DNA from: Verrucomicrobiota bacterium
GTDB taxonomy: Bacteria > Verrucomicrobiota > Verrucomicrobiia > Verrucomicrobiales > DEV007
DNA: 64,000 nucleotides
Reading direction: 5' to 3'
Assembly: GCA_018970725.1 (NCBI GenBank)
Contig: JAGWVU010000008.1
Location: 62,001 to 126,000, forward strand
Position 1 is the first letter of the stretch. Each line of letters begins with the position of its first letter. Positions 9,190 to 17,859 of the stretch are shown one piece after another. The notes under the pieces are model-generated. The model did not search any database. It was not told where the DNA came from and saw only the letters and a program-made list of their open reading frames with translations. The translations under genes and the position numbers were made by a program.

Positions 9190-9246
9190 TCGTCAAGCAC
9201 GACCCTCGTGCAATTCAAGGCGTTGGCCCTTTCCCGCAGACCCCCA

Positions 9247-10413
9247 CTAGGTCCAACCATCGATCACCGCAAACATTTTTTCCAGTTCTTCCGGGGTGTT
9301 GTAGAAATGAGGACTGAACCGCAGGAGCCGGTTGCCGCCCCGGTCCTGCCGGAAACTGGCCACCACCCCCCGTTCCTTGAGCAGGCGGAAGAGTGCCTCG
9401 AGGTCGAACCCGGAATGGCGGCAGGTCGTGATCGCGTGGAGGTGGTCACCCGACCCGGGACCATGGAGGATGAAGCCGCGCTGTTCGAGACCTTGCACCA
9501 GCGTCCGTTTGAGTTCGAGCAAGCGGGCCGAAACGGCGGGCAGTCCGATCCGGCCGATCATCTCCAAGGCGGCCCGCATCCCGAAGATGCCCGCGCAATT
9601 CAAGACGCCGGGTTCATAGCGGCGCGCCCCGTTTTCAAAGGTCACGGTCTCCTGGGCGATGAAGCCCGGTGACCGCACGTTCCAGGCGCCGAGGAGAGTG
9701 GGCCGGAGTCGTTCGAAGTGCGCCTCCTTGACATAGACGATCCCGGCGGCCAACGGGCCGAGCATCCATTTGTGGGCGTCGGCGCTGAGGAAATCCACAT
9801 GATCCACCCGGGTGGGGAAAGCGCCGAGCGTTTGGATGGCGTCCAGACAGAAGAGGGCGCCGTGCTCATGGGCCAAGCGGCCGATGGCGTCGATGTCGAT
9901 CCGCCAACCGGTCAAAAAATGGGCGCTGGCGAGGGCGACGAGGCGGGTTTTCGGGGTCAGGGCCCGGGCCACGACTTCGGGGGTGATTTCCCCGGGACGT
10001 TCCGGTTGCAAGGGGACCAACCGGACGCCGCGACGTTCCAGTTCCATCCACGGGTAGACGTTGGCCGGATAATCGTCGAGGTAAGCGACCACTTCATCGC
10101 CGGGTTGCCAGGGCAATCCGTTGGCGACCAAACTCAAGCCGAGGGAGGTGGGGCCGAGCAGGGCGATTTCGCGGGCCTTGGCACCGATGAAGTCCGCGCA
10201 GAGCTGGCGGGTCTCGTTGATGCGGCGGAGGACGCCCTCGTATTCCTGGTCGTCCCGGGTGCAGGCGTCGGTGTAATCCATCACCGCGTCCGCCACGACC
10301 CGGGGCAGGGCGGTCACGGCGGCGTGAGCCAGAAAGATTTTCTCCCGGCAAACCGGGAACGCGGCGCGGCGGACTTCTTCATCCGCGAGTTGGGCCAGGG
10401 AATCGAGGTGCAT
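9247..10413 (-). CDS. Class V PLP-dependent aminotransferase / cysteine desulfurase-like
   Basis: This encodes 388 residues with the class V fold. The PLP lysine is in SADAHKWMLGPLAAG, preceded by FCLDAIQTLGAFPT, where the Asp contacts the pyridine nitrogen and the following Gln lies near PLP. The C-terminal small domain ends RFSPHFYNTPEELEKMF, common in isopenicillin-epimerase and kynureninase-like members. No conserved catalytic Cys loop of IscS/SufS is obvious, so a true desulfurase role is doubtful. It lies 57 bases after the subtilase gene on the same strand and upstream of accB. Substrate unknown. Confidence 0.85.
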   Translation of the reverse strand: MHLDSLAQLADEEVRRAAFPVCREKIFLAHAAVTALPRVVADAVMDYTDACTRDDQEYEGVLRRINETRQLCADFIGAKAREIALLGPTSLGLSLVANGLPWQPGDEVVAYLDDYPANVYPWMELERRGVRLVPLQPERPGEITPEVVARALTPKTRLVALASAHFLTGWRIDIDAIGRLAHEHGALFCLDAIQTLGAFPTRVDHVDFLSADAHKWMLGPLAAGIVYVKEAHFERLRPTLLGAWNVRSPGFIAQETVTFENGARRYEPGVLNCAGIFGMRAALEMIGRIGLPAVSARLLELKRTLVQGLEQRGFILHGPGSGDHLHAITTCRHSGFDLEALFRLLKERGVVASFRQDRGGNRLLRFSPHFYNTPEELEKMFAVIDGWT

Positions 10414-10470
10414 CGGTGGAGACGGGCCTGACCGATAAACCCGCGATGGGGCTGGGGCAAAGGAATCGGT

Positions 10471-13400
10471 TCATTGAGCCGTGAGGCGCACGAAAACGGA
10501 TGGACCGGCTCCTTGGACGACGGTGGCGGTGACCTCGATCAGATCATTGGCGGGAGCGATCGTGTCGTTGACCACGGAATCACGGAGATCGACCCGGACG
10601 CCCGCGTGGGATTCCCCGGAAGCGAACCAGGAGATCAGATCGGGGGACCATTCGTAGCGGGCGACGACGTCCGTGGCGGGGAGGTTGGACCGGGAATGGC
10701 GGAAGGAGAAGGTCGTGCCGGTGGCAGCGAGGGGAGACAAACCCGGGTTGGGAATATCGGGGCGGGAGCCGAGCCAATGTTCCAAAGCGTTGCCCAAGCC
10801 ATCCCCATCGAAATCTCCGGCCCGGCTGGTGGCAGTGCCCACATGGAAGCCACTGAGCCAGGAAGTGAAAGTCGGGCTGCCCAGCGAAAGCGTGAAGGTG
10901 TGGGACACGGTTTCGCCGAGCGAGTTGTGACGCTCGATAACGATGGGATAGGCTCCCGGAGGGTTTGTGGTCGCGACGACGCCGGAAAGCAGTCCGGTGC
11001 CGGGATCCAAGGACAGGCCGAGGGGAAGGTTCGTCCCTGCCCCGAGTCGGAAGAGGGCGGGGGAGGCGAGCAGGCCGGAGCGCAAGGCGGTCACAAACGC
11101 TTGGTTGGCCGGAGAATTGGGAGTCCCCGGGGTGACGCCGGTCAAGTTGGTGCCACCGCTTCCCCCGCCACCTCCCGAACCGTCTCCGGTCCATGCCAGC
11201 GAGAGGTTGTCGAGCGCCAAGGCGTCCCGGGATCCGCTGCCTGGCGTGGCGGACGGCGTGTAGAGCCAGCGGAGATAAACGGTGGAGGATTGATTTTCGA
11301 ACGAGCCGGGCAAGGGCAGGGAGAAGTTGGTCACGGTTCCCTCCGCGAGGGTGCCGGAGGTGTAAACCCCCGAGGCAACGTCGACAAAACCGCTGGTCGG
11401 GGAGGAGAGGCTATATTGCAATTTGAAATCGTGGGAGCGGGTGGACTCCCTGATTTTAATCACGTCATAGCTGATCCGGAAGGCGGAACAGCCGTTGGTG
11501 CCGTGGAGAGCGAGCACGAGGGAGCTGGAATCGAAACCGGAGCCAGAGCCGAGCAGGCCGATGCGGGAGCCATGGTTGTAGTTTCCTCCGGCGGTGCTGG
11601 AGTTGCTTCCCACCGTCATGACGGTGTCTTCGGTTCCGCCATTGTAGCAGGTCCAGCCGTCTGGATAGCTTGTGCCCGAAGCGCCCGGAGTCGTATCGAA
11701 GTTTTGGGTGTAGGAACCGCCGGTCAGGACCACGCCCGGCAACAGCGCCCGGACCCGTTCGGCCCGGCCGGACTGGGAGGTGGTGACGGTCCAGTTCCCT
11801 GCGACATTGGCTCCGGCATCGGAATCGCCTGTGTAATAGGCGGCCCGCCCGCTGCCGACGGCTCCAATGTTGGGGGAGGTGGCGGTGCTGCTACCGTAGG
11901 CTAGGCCATGGATCAGGTTGGATTCGGCATCGCTGAGAAAGATGGAGTCCCCCGAATTGCCCAGCGGCAGCCACACGTCCGCCAGAGGATCGAAGAAAGC
12001 CGTGTTGTCACTGCGGAGGACCATGCGTCCATCGGCCGGGTCACTGTCGTCCGCGGGAAGCAGCGAATCCTTGGCTGCGGCCGAGTTGTAGACCACGATG
12101 AGGGTTCCGGCCGGAATCGTGGCCCAGACCGGACCGTTCTGGAACAACAGCATGTTTCCGGCGGCATCGCTTAGATCCCAATACTCCAGGCTGCCTTGGC
12201 GCAAGGTCAGGAGTTCGATCCATTCCGAGAGGCCCGAGGAGCCCTGGCTGAATTCATTGATGATGGCGGTCCGGGTGGCGGTGGAGCCCGTCCCGCGCAA
12301 AACCAGTCCGCTCTGGTAGGAAAGCGAGGCGCCGGGCAAAACCGTGGTGGGGGGAGGGGTGATGAGGTTTACCGCAGCGGTCACGAAGGGGATGCTGGTT
12401 TTTTCTCCGTCGGATGCCGTGATCACGCAGCGCCATAGCTTGGCTGCGGTGGAGGCGGCGTTGAGGGTGGCCCCGGTGGCCTCCGGGTGGAGGCTGAAGG
12501 TGAGTCCGTCGGCGCTCGATTCCCATTGGTAAGAGAACGTCGGGGAAACTCCTTCCGGGTCGGAAGCTGCGACCGCCGCGACGCGCAACGGGGCGTCAGT
12601 GTAGGCGATCCCGGCGGCATTGAGCGAAGCGCTCGCGATGACCGGCGGTTGGTTGGCCACCGTGAAGGAGACGGAGGCGGATTCACCGGTGGCGCCCTCG
12701 CTGTCAGTGGCTTTGGCGACCAAGGCATGGGACCCCGGGGCGGGAGTGAGGGAAAATGTGTAAGGAGCGCTGGAATCGATGCCCAGAGAGATTCCATCCA
12801 TGAACAATTCCACCTGGTTGATCATGCCGGTGGCGCCCGACGCCGTGGCGTCGGTCGCGGTGATCTGCACAGGCACGGTGGACCCGGGACTGAAGACGGA
12901 ACCGGCGGTCGGTTGGTCGATCCTGGCCGATGGGGCGGGATTGGTGGGCGTCAGGTTGGTTCCGAAAACGGTCATCTCGGCGGCGGTGAGCGTGCCGCCA
13001 ACGGTGTTTCCGGAAAGGGAACGGTCCGCGATTCGCAGTGTCCAGGTTCCCCGTGAATCCTCGCCCCAATGCCGGACCGAAGAGAAAGTCCAGTTGGTGT
13101 AATCATCGCCCGTGTCCGGCCGGACCTCGGCGAGACGGCTCACCATGCCGCCGGGCGAGGTCAGGCTGATTTCGAGATTTCCCCGGGCGGTGTGGGTGAT
13201 GCCAAGGCGGAGGGTGACATGCTCCACCCGCAGATTGGATGCGGAGAAATCAAAACTCCGGGTGATCCCGGCCTGGTTGTTTTCCGGGATGGAGACCGAC
13301 AGGCCGGACTGCGAGGAGGTGAATTGGGCCTGCGCAGTCAAATTGGTCCATGTGGCGGCCCGGGCGACGGAGGCGGCGGCGTCAATCAGGCCGGCGCCAA

Positions 13401-15057
13401 ACTGGTGATTGAAGGAGAATCCCGCGCCGTTGGTGGTCCAGTCGGGATCCGAGGGATTGAATTTGAAGGCGGAGCGGATGAGGATTTCCTGGACATCGCG
13501 CCAGCCGAGATTCGGATTGCGTTGCAACATGAGGGCGACGATCCCCGCTGCGGTGGGGGTTGCGGAAGAGGTGCCACCGAAGTCGTTGGTGTAATCCCCG
13601 CCGTTGGACGAGGCGGCGGTGTTGTAGCCATTGGCTCCGGTGCGGTCCACGGTGGTGATGCCGAGTGCCGGGGAAGCTCCTGAAGAAGGGGCGCAGACCA
13701 CCAGGTTGGCTCCGGGCTCGGAGTAGTAGGCGCGGTTGCCAAGGCTGTCCGTGGCGCCGATCGCGATGGTTTCGATTGCGTTGGCATAACCGTCATAGTT
13801 GGAGTTGTCATTGGCGTTTCCGCCGTTTCCGCCGGCCCAGAGGAAAATCGTGCCGAGCCCTCCCCGTCCGCTGGTCACGGCGGTCCGGAAAGCGGCCTGC
13901 GCCAACGGCCCCGGCCCTTCCAGCACGGTGCCGGTGTCACTCGGTCCCCAGCTGTTGGATTTGATCTGAATGAGATCCTTGCTCCGATCCATCGCTTCCG
14001 CCTCCTGCGCATCGGTCACGGAGGCTGCAATGAGGCGCAGCCCCACCAGAGTGGCTTCCGGGGCGGTGCCAGCGCCCCCGAGACCATTGTTCCCCCTCGC
14101 TGCGGCATTTCCCGCGCAAGCCGTTCCATGGTCGTCCCCCGTCCCGGGGTTGGGATCGCTGTCCGCCCCGTTCCAGTCGTAATCGTTGATCGTGTCCACG
14201 TTGGTGACGAGGTCCGGGTGCGCTGTCTGGAGGCCATCATCGACGATCCCGATCCGGATCCCGGTTCCGGTGACGCCGCCGGAGCCGCCGTAGTTCCAGG
14301 CTCCCTCGAGATTGGCATCGGTCCGCGAGGTGGAACTGTTTTTGAGGTGCCATTGATTCGGCACCAGCGGATCATTGGGCATCGCCCGCTTGCTCCGTGA
14401 GGCGGCGAGCAATACGCTGGCGCCCGGTTCCCCGGCGGCCCGGAGCCGGTCCACCGCGTGCAGGGCTTCGAGGGGCCCGGGCGCGACCAGGATGGCCCAA
14501 CCGGGGGCGTAGCCGGGAATGGCCTTGAGGCGCAATCCGTAGGCGCCGGCGATGGCGCGGGCTCTGGCTTCCGGAACCTGGAGACGAAGTTCCGGGGTTA
14601 CGAGGCGCCGGGAATTTTCGTTCCGCGGGGCTCCCTCCAGATAGCCGACGGGAAACGCGGCACGATCCCCCGCGATTCGGGAGATCCGCTTGCTGAGGGT
14701 ATCCAAGGTGGCCGGCGGTTCGATGGGCTCAAGTTGCTCGGTGCCCCCGATTTCCCGCACCATGCACTCGTCGAGCGCGAGGTGAAATGCGGACGCTGGA
14801 TCGGACGATTCCCCGAGCCAGACCTCCTTGGAACGGCGGGGAAGACCGGCTTTGCCGAGGCCCGACCCGGGCGGCGGTGAAGATGGAGCCTGAGAGGACG
14901 CCCTGTCCCCGGGCGATTCAGCTCCCGGCGGAGCCAGTTCCGACTCCCATCTTGAAACGAGAATCACCCCGAAGATCAGGGCACCGAGGAGCAATACAAG
15001 GGTGAAGAGAAGGAGCGCGGACCGGACTTTGTCAGGGTTTGACGGACTTCGACCCAT
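10471..15057 (-). CDS. Large exported subtilisin-like (S8) protease with P domain and C-terminal beta domains
   Basis: This encodes 1528 residues. A transmembrane or signal-anchor segment lies at about 13-34, followed by a Pro/Ser-rich linker and a propeptide-like region. The S8 catalytic domain covers about 235-570, with catalytic Asp273 (IVDDGLQTAHPDL), His310 (DDHGTACAGN), the oxyanion Asn411 (AGGNGGN) and Ser497 (GGTSSATPTAAG). A proprotein-convertase P domain follows at about 600-700, as in kexin-like proteases. Next come Ig-like repeats, a lamin-tail-like segment (TAIINEFSQGSSGLSEWIEL), further beta domains, and a C-terminal calcium-loop-like motif GDFDGDGLGNALEHWLG common in verrucomicrobial exported proteins. 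All three catalytic residues are present, so it is likely active on the cell surface or outside the cell. Processing and targets are unknown. Confidence 0.9.
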   Translation of the reverse strand: MGRSPSNPDKVRSALLLFTLVLLLGALIFGVILVSRWESELAPPGAESPGDRASSQAPSSPPPGSGLGKAGLPRRSKEVWLGESSDPASAFHLALDECMVREIGGTEQLEPIEPPATLDTLSKRISRIAGDRAAFPVGYLEGAPRNENSRRLVTPELRLQVPEARARAIAGAYGLRLKAIPGYAPGWAILVAPGPLEALHAVDRLRAAGEPGASVLLAASRSKRAMPNDPLVPNQWHLKNSSTSRTDANLEGAWNYGGSGGVTGTGIRIGIVDDGLQTAHPDLVTNVDTINDYDWNGADSDPNPGTGDDHGTACAGNAAARGNNGLGGAGTAPEATLVGLRLIAASVTDAQEAEAMDRSKDLIQIKSNSWGPSDTGTVLEGPGPLAQAAFRTAVTSGRGGLGTIFLWAGGNGGNANDNSNYDGYANAIETIAIGATDSLGNRAYYSEPGANLVVCAPSSGASPALGITTVDRTGANGYNTAASSNGGDYTNDFGGTSSATPTAAGIVALMLQRNPNLGWRDVQEILIRSAFKFNPSDPDWTTNGAGFSFNHQFGAGLIDAAASVARAATWTNLTAQAQFTSSQSGLSVSIPENNQAGITRSFDFSASNLRVEHVTLRLGITHTARGNLEISLTSPGGMVSRLAEVRPDTGDDYTNWTFSSVRHWGEDSRGTWTLRIADRSLSGNTVGGTLTAAEMTVFGTNLTPTNPAPSARIDQPTAGSVFSPGSTVPVQITATDATASGATGMINQVELFMDGISLGIDSSAPYTFSLTPAPGSHALVAKATDSEGATGESASVSFTVANQPPVIASASLNAAGIAYTDAPLRVAAVAASDPEGVSPTFSYQWESSADGLTFSLHPEATGATLNAASTAAKLWRCVITASDGEKTSIPFVTAAVNLITPPPTTVLPGASLSYQSGLVLRGTGSTATRTAIINEFSQGSSGLSEWIELLTLRQGSLEYWDLSDAAGNMLLFQNGPVWATIPAGTLIVVYNSAAAKDSLLPADDSDPADGRMVLRSDNTAFFDPLADVWLPLGNSGDSIFLSDAESNLIHGLAYGSSTATSPNIGAVGSGRAAYYTGDSDAGANVAGNWTVTTSQSGRAERVRALLPGVVLTGGSYTQNFDTTPGASGTSYPDGWTCYNGGTEDTVMTVGSNSSTAGGNYNHGSRIGLLGSGSGFDSSSLVLALHGTNGCSAFRISYDVIKIRESTRSHDFKLQYSLSSPTSGFVDVASGVYTSGTLAEGTVTNFSLPLPGSFENQSSTVYLRWLYTPSATPGSGSRDALALDNLSLAWTGDGSGGGGGSGGTNLTGVTPGTPNSPANQAFVTALRSGLLASPALFRLGAGTNLPLGLSLDPGTGLLSGVVATTNPPGAYPIVIERHNSLGETVSHTFTLSLGSPTFTSWLSGFHVGTATSRAGDFDGDGLGNALEHWLGSRPDIPNPGLSPLAATGTTFSFRHSRSNLPATDVVARYEWSPDLISWFASGESHAGVRVDLRDSVVNDTIAPANDLIEVTATVVQGAGPSVFVRLTAQ

Positions 15058-15143
15058 AAAACTCCATTCATCCGACCGCCGCAGCGAACGGGCGAGGACT
15101 CAATGGTGACGGTTTCGTCAGAATGAGGGATTCCCGGCGTCCC

Positions 15144-15521
15144 TTACTCGGCCCGCGAGTTTTCGCCCTCGTCGATCAACTCCCAGAAGCCGCCGGCCCC
15201 GGAGAGGGCTTCGTCCTCGTCGTGGGTTTTCAGACCGCCCCGGAAGAGGAAGTCCCGGAAGCTGTTCTTGTGGAGCACGCGATGGACGAGGACCTTGCGA
15301 TCCTCGACCGAGAAATAGATGCGCAGGTCGTTGAACCGATAGCGATAGAGGCTGCGGCCCTCGCGTTCCAGTTTGCCGAAGCGTTCCTCGTCGAGGTTTT
15401 CGAGGTCATGGGGGGTGACCCGGAATTTGCTGAGCAAGTCGAGTTGTTGGAGGGTCGCCAAGCCGGAAATCTCGCGGGCGCTGATTTCGTTGAAGACGAT
15501 TTGCAGTCCGGGTTCACTCAT
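15144..15521 (-). CDS. RelE/ParE-like small protein coupled to the AhbAB-like gene
   Basis: This encodes 125 residues. The core LYRYRFNDLRIYFSVEDRK followed by VLVHRVLHKNSFRDFLFR matches the beta-sheet and C-terminal pattern of the RelE/ParE superfamily. It is preceded by two helices (SEPGLQIVFNEISAREI, LATLQQLDLLSKFRV) and followed by an acidic tail. The ATG overlaps the upstream stop codon (ATGA, 15518-15521), so translation is coupled to the siroheme-decarboxylase-like gene. No antitoxin-like gene lies beside it, which argues against a standard toxin-antitoxin pair. I chose this start because the longer open frame lies inside the upstream gene in another frame. Fold assignment is by pattern only. 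Confidence 0.8.
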   Translation of the reverse strand: MSEPGLQIVFNEISAREISGLATLQQLDLLSKFRVTPHDLENLDEERFGKLEREGRSLYRYRFNDLRIYFSVEDRKVLVHRVLHKNSFRDFLFRGGLKTHDEDEALSGAGGFWELIDEGENSRAE

Positions 15522-16657
15522 GATTTTGGATGGTTCACGGGTTGAGCGCCGGACCACCTTGCGTGCCATTGGCGATAGACCGCGGGATCGATTTCCGAGG
15601 GCTTGATTTCGCTGCGCCCGCCCCAGAAGACGTTGTCGTAGAGGACGGGGATGCCGACCGCGGCGAGGTGTTGGTCGATGGCGGCCTTGTGCTCCAGCAT
15701 CCAGGCCTTGTCGGTGCCGTGGACCACGCCCATGATGTTGACATTGCCGAACCGGGGCCCGCCCTCGCGCCAGTAGCAATGGGTCATAATGTGGTGGCGG
15801 CCGACCTCGCTGCCCGCCCGCTCCTGCATGCCTTCCGGGACCCGCCAGTGGAAGAGTCCGTTAAACTTGGTCACCTTCACCCCGGCGGCGGAGGGTTTCA
15901 CGTGTTCGAGAAAGGTCGAGAAGCGGCCGATGACCTGTTTTTTGTCGAGGCCTTCGGAGACGCGGCAGAAGGTTTCGAAGTCGACCCCGGCCCTGGCGGC
16001 GCGGCCCTTCCACGGGTCCGCGCAGATCTCGTCGGGAGCGAGTTCCCCTTTGAGCGCGATCAGGATGTTCCACTCTTCCGGGGTGAGTTCGGCCCCGGCG
16101 GTGGTCATCATCCGGGCCGGTTCATCGGAACGGTCACCCGGTTCCAACTCCTTGCGGCGCACGTGTCCGACGCCGAGGGCGAAGATTCCCTTGGCCGGCA
16201 TGAGGACGTATTCGTCGGCCCCGGTGAGCCGGACGAGGGCGTTGGCGTGTTCCTCGAGGGATTCGCCCTGGGGCACCTTGAGGGTGGTCCAGAGTTTGAA
16301 GCCACCTCCGGTCACATTGCGGTCGGTGGAGCGGACCACAACGTGCCCGCTGAAGGGATCCTCCCGGGACATGAAGTCGAAGGCGCGGTCGAGAAGTTCG
16401 TCCTTCACCGCCCAGGCGACGAGGGCGCCTTCAGCGAGTTTGTTGGCGAGGAGGGTCTGCCGGACGCGACGGATGACTCCGGCCTCGAGCATGGCCCGGA
16501 TGCGTTCCAAGACCGTCTCCAAGGGCAATCCGGCCTGTTCCGCGATGACTTGGAAAGGGAATCTGACGAACCCTTGGACCTTGTCCTCCGAAACCGCGAG
16601 GATTCGAGCGTTGAGGGCCTCGTTGTGTTCGGTGGGGATGGCGGCAGGGACACTCAT
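15518..16657 (-). CDS. Fused Lrp/AsnC-type protein resembling siroheme decarboxylase AhbA-AhbB
   Basis: This encodes 379 residues with two similar halves. Each half has a winged-helix region (FPFQVIAEQAGLPLETVLER; LTPEEWNILIALKGELAPD) followed by an AsnC/RAM-like ferredoxin fold. The second half carries KVTKFNGLFHWRVPEG and GRHHIMTHCYWREGGPRFGN, the segment typical of the AhbA/AhbB/NirDLGH siroheme decarboxylase family, with a His-rich core expected to hold the tetrapyrrole. In known systems AhbA and AhbB are separate chains of about 150-170 residues, so this looks like a fusion. No heme, d1 or siroheme gene is in the window, so it could instead be a heme-responsive regulator. The ATG at 16657 was preferred over an upstream extension that is basic and runs into the divergent gene. 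A four-base overlap links it to the RelE-like gene downstream. Confidence 0.82.
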   Translation of the reverse strand: MSVPAAIPTEHNEALNARILAVSEDKVQGFVRFPFQVIAEQAGLPLETVLERIRAMLEAGVIRRVRQTLLANKLAEGALVAWAVKDELLDRAFDFMSREDPFSGHVVVRSTDRNVTGGGFKLWTTLKVPQGESLEEHANALVRLTGADEYVLMPAKGIFALGVGHVRRKELEPGDRSDEPARMMTTAGAELTPEEWNILIALKGELAPDEICADPWKGRAARAGVDFETFCRVSEGLDKKQVIGRFSTFLEHVKPSAAGVKVTKFNGLFHWRVPEGMQERAGSEVGRHHIMTHCYWREGGPRFGNVNIMGVVHGTDKAWMLEHKAAIDQHLAAVGIPVLYDNVFWGGRSEIKPSEIDPAVYRQWHARWSGAQPVNHPKS

Positions 16658-16742
16658 GGAGGGCGCAAGGTCTCCGGCACCGACCCGCTTGTCAACCCGG
16701 CGCGGTGGACCGGGGCGAGAAACGACGAGTGCGAGAGCGGGT

Positions 16743-16771
16743 TTGCCACAACCCGAATCCGTGCCTATTCT
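16743..16771 (+). promoter_or_regulatory. Predicted promoter giving a leaderless transcript
   Basis: TTGCCA (16743-16748) and TATTCT (16766-16771) are separated by 17 bases. The expected start is at 16778-16779, on or next to the ATG at 16779, and no ribosome binding site lies before it. This implies a leaderless mRNA for the Dabb gene. Confidence 0.42.
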
Positions 16772-16778
16772 CCGCCGC

Positions 16779-17093
16779 ATGATGCTGCATTCCGTCTATT
16801 TCTGGCTGGACCCCGCCCTCACCGAAGCGCAACACCGGGAGTTCGAGGCCGGGCTCCGGGCCCTTTGTTCGATCGATGTGGTGGCCAACGGCCGCATCGG
16901 CACTCCGGCAGCCACTCCTTCCCGCCCGGTGACGGATCATTCCTTCCACCATGCCCTCTTTCTGGAGTTCCAATCCGTGGAACACCAAAACGCCTACCAG
17001 GTCCACCCCGATCATGACGTGTTCGTGAAGACGTTCTCCCCCTGGTTCCATACCGTCCGGGTCTACGATACCGAATTCGCCCCCGTTGTTTGA
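16779..17093 (+). CDS. Stress-responsive A/B barrel (Dabb) domain protein
   Basis: This encodes 104 residues, one Dabb domain. The family pattern is clear: MMLHSVYFWLDPALTEA at the start, a middle strand HHALFLEFQSVEHQNAY, then HPDHDVFVKTFSPWFHTVRVYD at the end (helix and last strand). Dabb proteins form dimeric alpha/beta barrels of varied or unknown function. It is the first gene of a short same-strand run with the alpha/beta hydrolase 21 bases downstream. The start is ATG at 16779 or 16782; both give nearly the same protein. The upstream promoter suggests leaderless expression. Confidence 0.9.
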   Translation: MMLHSVYFWLDPALTEAQHREFEAGLRALCSIDVVANGRIGTPAATPSRPVTDHSFHHALFLEFQSVEHQNAYQVHPDHDVFVKTFSPWFHTVRVYDTEFAPVV

Positions 17094-17114
17094 CCCAAGA
17101 AACATCCGTCTCCC

Positions 17115-17840
17115 GTGAATTCCCCCATCCGCAACTCCTACGGCGAGCGCCTCGAATATGCCTACCATGAGGCTGACGGGGCCCGGAGCCGGCGCATCGT
17201 CCTCATCGGACATGGTGTCACCGGGAACATGGACCGTCCCTGGGCCGTGGCCTTGGCCGGGGCCTGTGCCGGGGCCGGGATCGATGCCCTGCGCTTCTCC
17301 TTTGCCGGGAACGGCCGGAGCCAGGGTTTGTTCACCGATGCGACGATCACCAAGGAAGTGGGGGACCTCGGTTCCGTGATCGATGCCTTGCCGGGAGGGC
17401 GCTACGACGAAATCGTCTACGCCGGCCACAGCATGGGAGGAGCGGTGGGGGTTTTGCGGGCCGCGTTTGATCCACGCCTTTCCACCTTGATCTCGCTGGC
17501 CGGGATGGTGCACACCGCGCGCTTTGTGGAAGAGGAGTTCGGCGGGGTGGTTCCGGACGAGGGGTTGATGTGGGACAAGCCGGATTGTCTCCTCTCGTCG
17601 GCGTATCTGGCGGATCTCCGCGCGATTGGCAGCGTTCTGGACCAGGCCGCGGCAATCAAGGTGCCCTGGCTTTTCGTGCACGGCGCGGCGGACGACGTCA
17701 TTCCGATCACGGAAGGTCGCGAAATCTTCGCCGCCGCGCGCGATCCGAAACAAATGATCGAACTTCCGGACGCGGATCACGTCTTTTCTGAGGCGGCCTG
17801 TGCCGAAATGACCCGAGCCGTGACCGGTTTTCTTTCGTAA
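17115..17840 (+). CDS. Alpha/beta hydrolase (serine esterase-like)
   Basis: This encodes 241 residues of the alpha/beta hydrolase fold. The oxyanion loop is VLIGHGVTGN (about 29-38). The nucleophile elbow is GHSMGG with Ser106. The acid is in FVHGAADDVIP and the catalytic His in PDADHVF near the C-terminus. Length and motifs resemble small intracellular esterases and peptidase S9-like hydrolases. The start is GTG at 17115; no Shine-Dalgarno sequence is obvious. It sits between the Dabb gene and the M16 peptidase on the same strand. Substrate unknown. Confidence 0.9.
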   Translation: MNSPIRNSYGERLEYAYHEADGARSRRIVLIGHGVTGNMDRPWAVALAGACAGAGIDALRFSFAGNGRSQGLFTDATITKEVGDLGSVIDALPGGRYDEIVYAGHSMGGAVGVLRAAFDPRLSTLISLAGMVHTARFVEEEFGGVVPDEGLMWDKPDCLLSSAYLADLRAIGSVLDQAAAIKVPWLFVHGAADDVIPITEGREIFAAARDPKQMIELPDADHVFSEAACAEMTRAVTGFLS

Positions 17841-17859
17841 TACCACGTAAACCCCATCC

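Noticed and set aside
15144-15521. Classical toxin-antitoxin locus
   Set aside because: The fold pattern is RelE/ParE-like, but no antitoxin-sized gene is adjacent; the coupled neighbour is a 379-residue AhbAB-like protein.
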